The notes beneath the pieces were generated by a model. That model worked only from the letters and a program-made list of their open reading frames with translations, did not search any database and was not told where the DNA came from. A stretch of 8,354 nucleotides of DNA from positions 1 through 8,354 of the forward strand of contig CAAGGZ010000088.1 in assembly GCA_900769545.1 (NCBI GenBank). The letters run 5' to 3'. A program made the position numbers and the translations under genes. This stretch comes from Clostridia bacterium. Its GTDB lineage: Bacteria > Bacillota > Clostridia > Christensenellales > Borkfalkiaceae. Each line of letters begins with the position of its first letter. Position 1 is the first letter of the stretch. Below are positions 5,204 to 8,354 of the stretch, in pieces.

Positions 5204-6490
5204 ATGAAATTGTTTGAGCCTAAAATTTTTACCGCATTTAAAAATTATAAATCCAAGGATTATATTTCCGATATTATTGCAGGCGTGATTGTTGCGATTA
5301 TCGCGCTTCCCCTTTCTATCGCCCTTGCAATCGCTTCCGGCGCCACCCCCGAAACGGGACTTTATACCGCCATTATCGCAGGCTTTATCACCGCGTTTTT
5401 AGGCGGCAGCAAAGTGAATATCACAGGTCCTACCGCCGCCTTTGCTACCATCGTGGCAGGTATCATACTCTCGCAGGGTATGGAAGGGCTTTTTCTCGCT
5501 ACCATTATGGCAGGGATTTTATTGATTTTAATGGGCGTGCTTCGGCTTGGTTCGCTTATTAAATACATTCCCCACACTATCACCGTGGGGTTTACCGCAG
5601 GAATCGCCGTTACGCTCGTGATTGGGCAGTTAAAGGATTTCTTGGGGCTTACATATCCCGTGGGTACAGTGGCGATTGAAACGGTGGAAAAGCTTACCCT
5701 TGTTTTTCAAAATATTTCCACCTTTAATCCGTGGGCGTTTGCTATCGGCTTTCTTGGGCTTGCTATTCTTATCCTTTGGCCCAAAGTTTCTAAAAAAATC
5801 CCCGGTTCGCTTATCGCCGTGCTCGCAGGCTCGCTCGTTTGCCTACTTCCCTTTATCCAAGCAAACACGATTGGTTCGCTTTACACTATTTCTTCGGCGT
5901 TGCCTACCTTTAAGCTCCCTACCGTTACGGGAGAAAAGATTTTGGCGTTGCTTCCCAGCGCGTTTACGATTGCACTCCTTGCAGGCATTGAATCTTTACT
6001 CTCCTGTGTGGTTTCCGATAAAATGGTGGACGACAAACACAATTCCAACACCGAGCTTATCGCGCTCGGTACGAGCAATTTATTCGTCGGTCTCTTTGGC
6101 GGTATTCCTGCAACGGGCGCTATCGCTCGAACGGCGGCGAACGTGAAAAACGGCGGAAAATCCCCCCTTTCGGGTATGGTGCACGCCGTCGTGCTTTTGC
6201 TTGTGCTCGTCGTTTTGATGCCGCTTGCCGCTTATATTCCTATGCCGATTATTGCCGCCATTCTCTTTATCGTGGCGTATAATATGAGCGAATGGAGAGA
6301 GTTCGTTGCCGTTATCAAAACGAAAAAATGGAACGATATTCTCGTGCTTGTGCTCACGTTCGCGCTTACCGTTATATTCGACCTTGTGAAAGCAATCGCC
6401 GTGGGGCTTGCACTACATTATGCGATTTTACTTATCTATTCGTTAATCGAAAAAAGAAAAGCGGCGAATGATACTTCTACGCAAGAATAA
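5204..6490 (+). CDS. SulP-family inorganic anion permease lacking a STAS domain
   Basis: SulP (SLC26-like) proteins carry sulfate, bicarbonate or other anions across the cytoplasmic membrane. Family signs in this 428-residue protein are DIIAGVIVAIIALPLSIALA (24-43) with the re-entrant-helix proline P36, GLYTAIIAGFITAFLGGS (52-69), NITGPTAAFA (72-81), GIESLLSCVVSDKM (261-274) and GGIPATGAIARTAAN (299-313). About 12 to 14 membrane segments are expected. The protein ends soon after the membrane domain with a short charged tail (EKRKAANDTSTQE). The cytoplasmic STAS domain found in most SulP proteins of about 550 residues is absent, and only 23 bp separate the stop from the next gene, so it was not cut off by a visible frameshift. 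A STAS-less form may be regulated differently. The substrate cannot be told from sequence; bicarbonate and sulfate are the main options. Confidence 0.9.
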   Translation: MKLFEPKIFTAFKNYKSKDYISDIIAGVIVAIIALPLSIALAIASGATPETGLYTAIIAGFITAFLGGSKVNITGPTAAFATIVAGIILSQGMEGLFLATIMAGILLILMGVLRLGSLIKYIPHTITVGFTAGIAVTLVIGQLKDFLGLTYPVGTVAIETVEKLTLVFQNISTFNPWAFAIGFLGLAILILWPKVSKKIPGSLIAVLAGSLVCLLPFIQANTIGSLYTISSALPTFKLPTVTGEKILALLPSAFTIALLAGIESLLSCVVSDKMVDDKHNSNTELIALGTSNLFVGLFGGIPATGAIARTAANVKNGGKSPLSGMVHAVVLLLVLVVLMPLAAYIPMPIIAAILFIVAYNMSEWREFVAVIKTKKWNDILVLVLTFALTVIFDLVKAIAVGLALHYAILLIYSLIEKRKAANDTSTQE

Positions 6491-6513
6491 AAACGGAGAA
6501 AGCGGAGATTTCT

Positions 6514-7206
6514 ATGCAAATTAAAAAATTGTTACAATATTTTTCGCCGTTTGAGTGGGGACTTTGGGGCGGTTCGGTGGCGGCAATCGCACTTTCCTTT
6601 TGTCTTGGCCAGAGTTTTCACCCACTTACCTTATTCGCTTCGCTCCTTGGCGTTACTTCCCTTATCTTTATCGCAAAAGGCAACGTTTTGGGGCAAGTTC
6701 TCGTGTCCGTTTTTTCCATTCTTTACGCGCTCGTTTCGTTTGAACAACGATATTACGGCGAAATGATTACCTACGTTTTTATGAGTTTGCCTGCTTCTCT
6801 TGCCGCTTGTATCACGTGGCTTAAAAATCCGTCGAAAAAGGGAAAAAGTGAAGTGAAGGTGGCTACCGTGTCCGCGTTGAAGCTGTTTTTTATCCTTCTT
6901 TCTTCCCTTTTGGTTACCACCGCGTTTTATTTTATTCTCGCTTATTTTAATACCAACAATTTGATTGTGAGCACCGTGTCCGTGTTTACGAGCTTTCTCG
7001 CTTCCGCTTTGCTTATTTTAAGAAGCCGCTATTATGCGCTCGCCTACGCCGCTAACGACGTCGTGTTAATCGTGCTTTGGGTTTATTCTTCTTTTTCTTC
7101 CCTTTCCTATCTGCCTATGGTCGTCTGCTTCGCCGCGTTCCTATTTAACGACCTTTATGCTTTTTATAATTGGAAGCGTATGCAAGCAAGGCAAAAGGAA
7201 GATTAA
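6514..7206 (+). CDS. pnuC: PnuC-family vitamin-precursor transporter (nicotinamide riboside type)
   Basis: PnuC proteins are small membrane channels that take up nicotinamide riboside for NAD synthesis; relatives carry thiamine or riboflavin. The 230-residue length fits. The family pattern is visible in SLLGVTSLIFIAKGNVLGQ (43-61), then VSVFSILYALVSFEQRYYGEM (64-84) and the C-terminal NDLYAFYNWKRMQ (212-224), with about seven to eight hydrophobic segments between. A GGAG at 6504-6507 lies 6 nt before the ATG, and the gene follows the SulP gene by 23 bp on the same strand, so they share a transcript. No NAD or NMN riboswitch fits in the gap. The family is secure; the substrate (nicotinamide riboside or another vitamin) is not. 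Confidence 0.85.
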   Translation: MQIKKLLQYFSPFEWGLWGGSVAAIALSFCLGQSFHPLTLFASLLGVTSLIFIAKGNVLGQVLVSVFSILYALVSFEQRYYGEMITYVFMSLPASLAACITWLKNPSKKGKSEVKVATVSALKLFFILLSSLLVTTAFYFILAYFNTNNLIVSTVSVFTSFLASALLILRSRYYALAYAANDVVLIVLWVYSSFSSLSYLPMVVCFAAFLFNDLYAFYNWKRMQARQKED

Positions 7207-7244
7207 CCTACTTCTCTTTTATAATTTTATAATTTTCGTTTTTT

Positions 7245-7267
7245 AAGGGGTATTGTCTACCCCTTTT
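7245..7267 (+). terminator. Probable intrinsic terminator after pnuC
   Basis: AAGGGGTA (7245-7252) pairs with TACCCCTT (7258-7265) across a 5-nt loop, with a T-rich tail (TTTTATTGTTGTTT) from 7264. The stem is short and the tail is interrupted, so efficiency may be partial. It lies 39 bp after the pnuC stop. Confidence 0.65.
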
Positions 7268-7313
7268 ATTGTTGTTTGCAGGAGCTTTTTTTGGCGATAA
7301 AGCCGTGAAAACG

Positions 7314-7342
7314 TTGACAAAAGGGTATAGATAGAGTATAAT
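7314..7342 (+). promoter_or_regulatory. Consensus sigma-A promoter of the glutamine synthetase gene
   Basis: TTGACA (7314-7319), 17 bp, TATAAT (7337-7342): both boxes are perfect with ideal spacing. Transcription would start near 7349. AAGGAG (7358-7363, 11 nt before the ATG) and AAAGG (7366-7370, 4 nt before) are both possible ribosome sites. A promoter this strong suggests that an operator controls it. Confidence 0.88.
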
Positions 7343-7356
7343 ATTTCTATCTATAC
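7325..7356. promoter_or_regulatory. Operator-like dyad enclosing the glutamine synthetase -10 box
   Basis: GTATAGATAGA (7325-7335) and its exact reverse complement TCTATCTATAC (7346-7356) are separated by 10 bp that contain the -10 hexamer. The expected transcription start (about 7349) is inside the right arm, so the full dyad exists only in DNA, not in the transcript, which favours a protein binding site over an RNA hairpin. A dimer bound here would block RNA polymerase. It does not fit the GlnR box (TGTNA-N7-TNACA). I do not recognise the cognate regulator. Confidence 0.7.
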
Positions 7357-7374
7357 GAAGGAGTGAAAGGTTTT

Positions 7375-8354
7375 ATGGTTGACGTGAGAGATTATTTTGG
7401 GTCAATGGTGTTCGACGACAAGGTGATGAAAGAGCGTTTATCGGAAGACGTGTACGCGGCGTTGAAGCGCACGATTCAAGACGGGCGGAGCTTGAATTTG
7501 TCCGTGGCGAATGCCGTGGCTACCGCTATGAAGGATTGGGCGGTGGAGCTCGGCGCTACGCATTATACCCATTGGTTCCAACCTATGACGGGCATTACGG
7601 CTGAAAAACACGACAGCTTTATTCCCCCTGCCGATAACGGGAAAATTATAATGGAATTTTCGGGAAAAGAGCTCGTGCGCGGCGAGCCCGACGCTTCTTC
7701 TTTCCCTTCGGGCGGACTTCGCGCAACCTTTGAAGCGCGCGGCTATACCGCTTGGGACGCTACTTCCTACGCCTTTATTAAAGACGGCGTGTTATGCATT
7801 CCCACCGCGTTTTGCTCCTATTCGGGCGATGCGCTTGACCAAAAAACGCCCTTGCTTCGTTCCATGGAAGCAATCAACCGCCAAGCGATGCGCGTGTTAA
7901 AACTTTTTGGAAACGACGACGTTACTTCCGTGAAAACTACCGTCGGCCCTGAACAGGAATATTTCCTTGTCGACAAAGACGTGTTTAATCAGCGCAAAGA
8001 TTTACTCTACACGGGACGCACCCTTTTCGGTTCAAAACCGCCCAAGGGGCAGGAGATGGAAGACCATTATTTCGGTGTGTTGAAGCCCCGTGTGCAAGCG
8101 TTTATGAAGGACCTTGACGAAGAGCTTTGGAAGCTTGGCGTGCTTGCAAAAACCGAGCACAACGAAGCCGCGCCTGCGCAACACGAGCTTGCGCCTATCT
8201 TTACCACCACCAACATCGCTGCCGATCACAATCAGCTTACGATGGAAATTATGCAACGGCTTGCAAAGCAACACAATCTCGTTTGTCTTTTGCACGAAAA
8301 GCCGTTTGAAGGCGTCAACGGTAGCGGTAAGCACAACAACTGGTCCATTTCTAC
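7375..8354 (+). CDS. glnN: Type III glutamine synthetase (GSIII), N-terminal 326 residues; runs off the window
   Basis: Glutamine synthetase joins ammonia to glutamate using ATP, the main entry of ammonia into amino acids. The frame is open from ATG 7375 to the window end with no stop; GSIII enzymes are about 700 residues, so under half is present. The GSIII N-terminus is clear: YFGSMVFDDKVMKERL (7-22), THWFQPMTGITAEKHDSF (65-82) and PSGGLRATFEARGYTAWD (111-128). Active-site motifs are GPEQEYF (191-197, glutamates E193 and E195), EHNEAAPAQHELAP (261-274) and GVNGSGKHNNWS (313-324). Type III enzymes occur in Bacteroidetes, cyanobacteria and some Clostridia. It is transcribed alone from its own promoter with an operator-like dyad. 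No frameshift or missing motif is seen in the visible part. Confidence 0.96.
   Translation, partial: MVDVRDYFGSMVFDDKVMKERLSEDVYAALKRTIQDGRSLNLSVANAVATAMKDWAVELGATHYTHWFQPMTGITAEKHDSFIPPADNGKIIMEFSGKELVRGEPDASSFPSGGLRATFEARGYTAWDATSYAFIKDGVLCIPTAFCSYSGDALDQKTPLLRSMEAINRQAMRVLKLFGNDDVTSVKTTVGPEQEYFLVDKDVFNQRKDLLYTGRTLFGSKPPKGQEMEDHYFGVLKPRVQAFMKDLDEELWKLGVLAKTEHNEAAPAQHELAPIFTTTNIAADHNQLTMEIMQRLAKQHNLVCLLHEKPFEGVNGSGKHNNWSIS

Noticed and set aside
5676..6146. 156-codon alternative + frame inside the SulP gene
   Set aside because: The SulP frame holds conserved motifs throughout. The alternative product is a basic, serine/arginine/leucine-rich shadow with no ribosome site.
6491..6513. NAD or NMN riboswitch before pnuC
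   Set aside because: Only 23 bp separate the genes, which is too short for any known riboswitch.
7207..7374. GlnR box or glutamine riboswitch upstream of glnN
   Set aside because: No TGTNA-N7-TNACA match was found, and the leader from the expected start (about 7349) to the ATG is about 26 nt, too short for a riboswitch.
8032..8334. 100-codon minus-strand frame at the window end
   Set aside because: It is antisense to conserved GSIII active-site motifs, with no start signal or recognisable product.
1..8354. CRISPR array, tRNA or rRNA genes
   Set aside because: No regularly spaced repeats, no tRNA cloverleaf-like segment and no rRNA sequence were seen in reading either strand.

Overview
The window is the right-hand part of a mobilizable integrated element (about 1 to 3,890) joined to chromosomal DNA of a low-GC Gram-positive, probably an uncultured gut Clostridia (about 3,895 to 8,354). 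This placement is an inference. It rests on the TnpX/TndX-like large serine recombinase, the Clostridia-style mob genes, strong AAGGAG ribosome sites, a TTGACA-N17-TATAAT promoter, and the neighbouring type III glutamine synthetase, PnuC and STAS-less SulP genes. No gene identifies a species.

Element part, all on the + strand: the 3' tail of a mobC copy (1-58); an open frame in which the first 37 codons of a relaxase gene are fused in frame to a second mobC (45-464); a full MOBP-type relaxase (451-1812); a separate 168-aa coiled-coil, tail-anchored protein encoded in the +1 frame inside the 3' half of the relaxase gene (1196-1702); a 70-aa protein of unknown function (1825-2037); and a 555-aa large serine recombinase (2165-3832). 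A 154-bp direct repeat with a 406-bp period (1-154 and 407-560) records a duplication or accretion of the mob module. No conjugation machinery lies in the window, so the element could be an IME or the mob end of an ICE. Its left end and oriT are outside the window.

Junction: just after the recombinase and a 15-bp perfect inverted repeat, an open frame with no usable start (from 3895) enters a six-segment membrane protein that lacks its N-terminal part. The simplest reading is that the element inserted into this membrane-protein gene, leaving its 3' half plus an overlapping TetR-type regulator (4505-5077) downstream of the recombinase. That old operon ends at a strong terminator (5102-5148).

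Chromosomal part: a promoter at 5150-5178 drives a SulP-type anion permease without a STAS domain (5204-6490) and a PnuC-type transporter (6514-7206), followed by a weaker terminator. A perfect-consensus promoter, with its -10 box enclosed in an 11-bp inverted repeat, then drives the type III glutamine synthetase gene glnN, which runs off the window after 326 codons.

The most notable points are the overprinted gene inside the relaxase gene, the relaxase-MobC fusion with its mosaic repeat, the insertion into the membrane-protein gene, and the operator-like dyad at the glutamine synthetase promoter.
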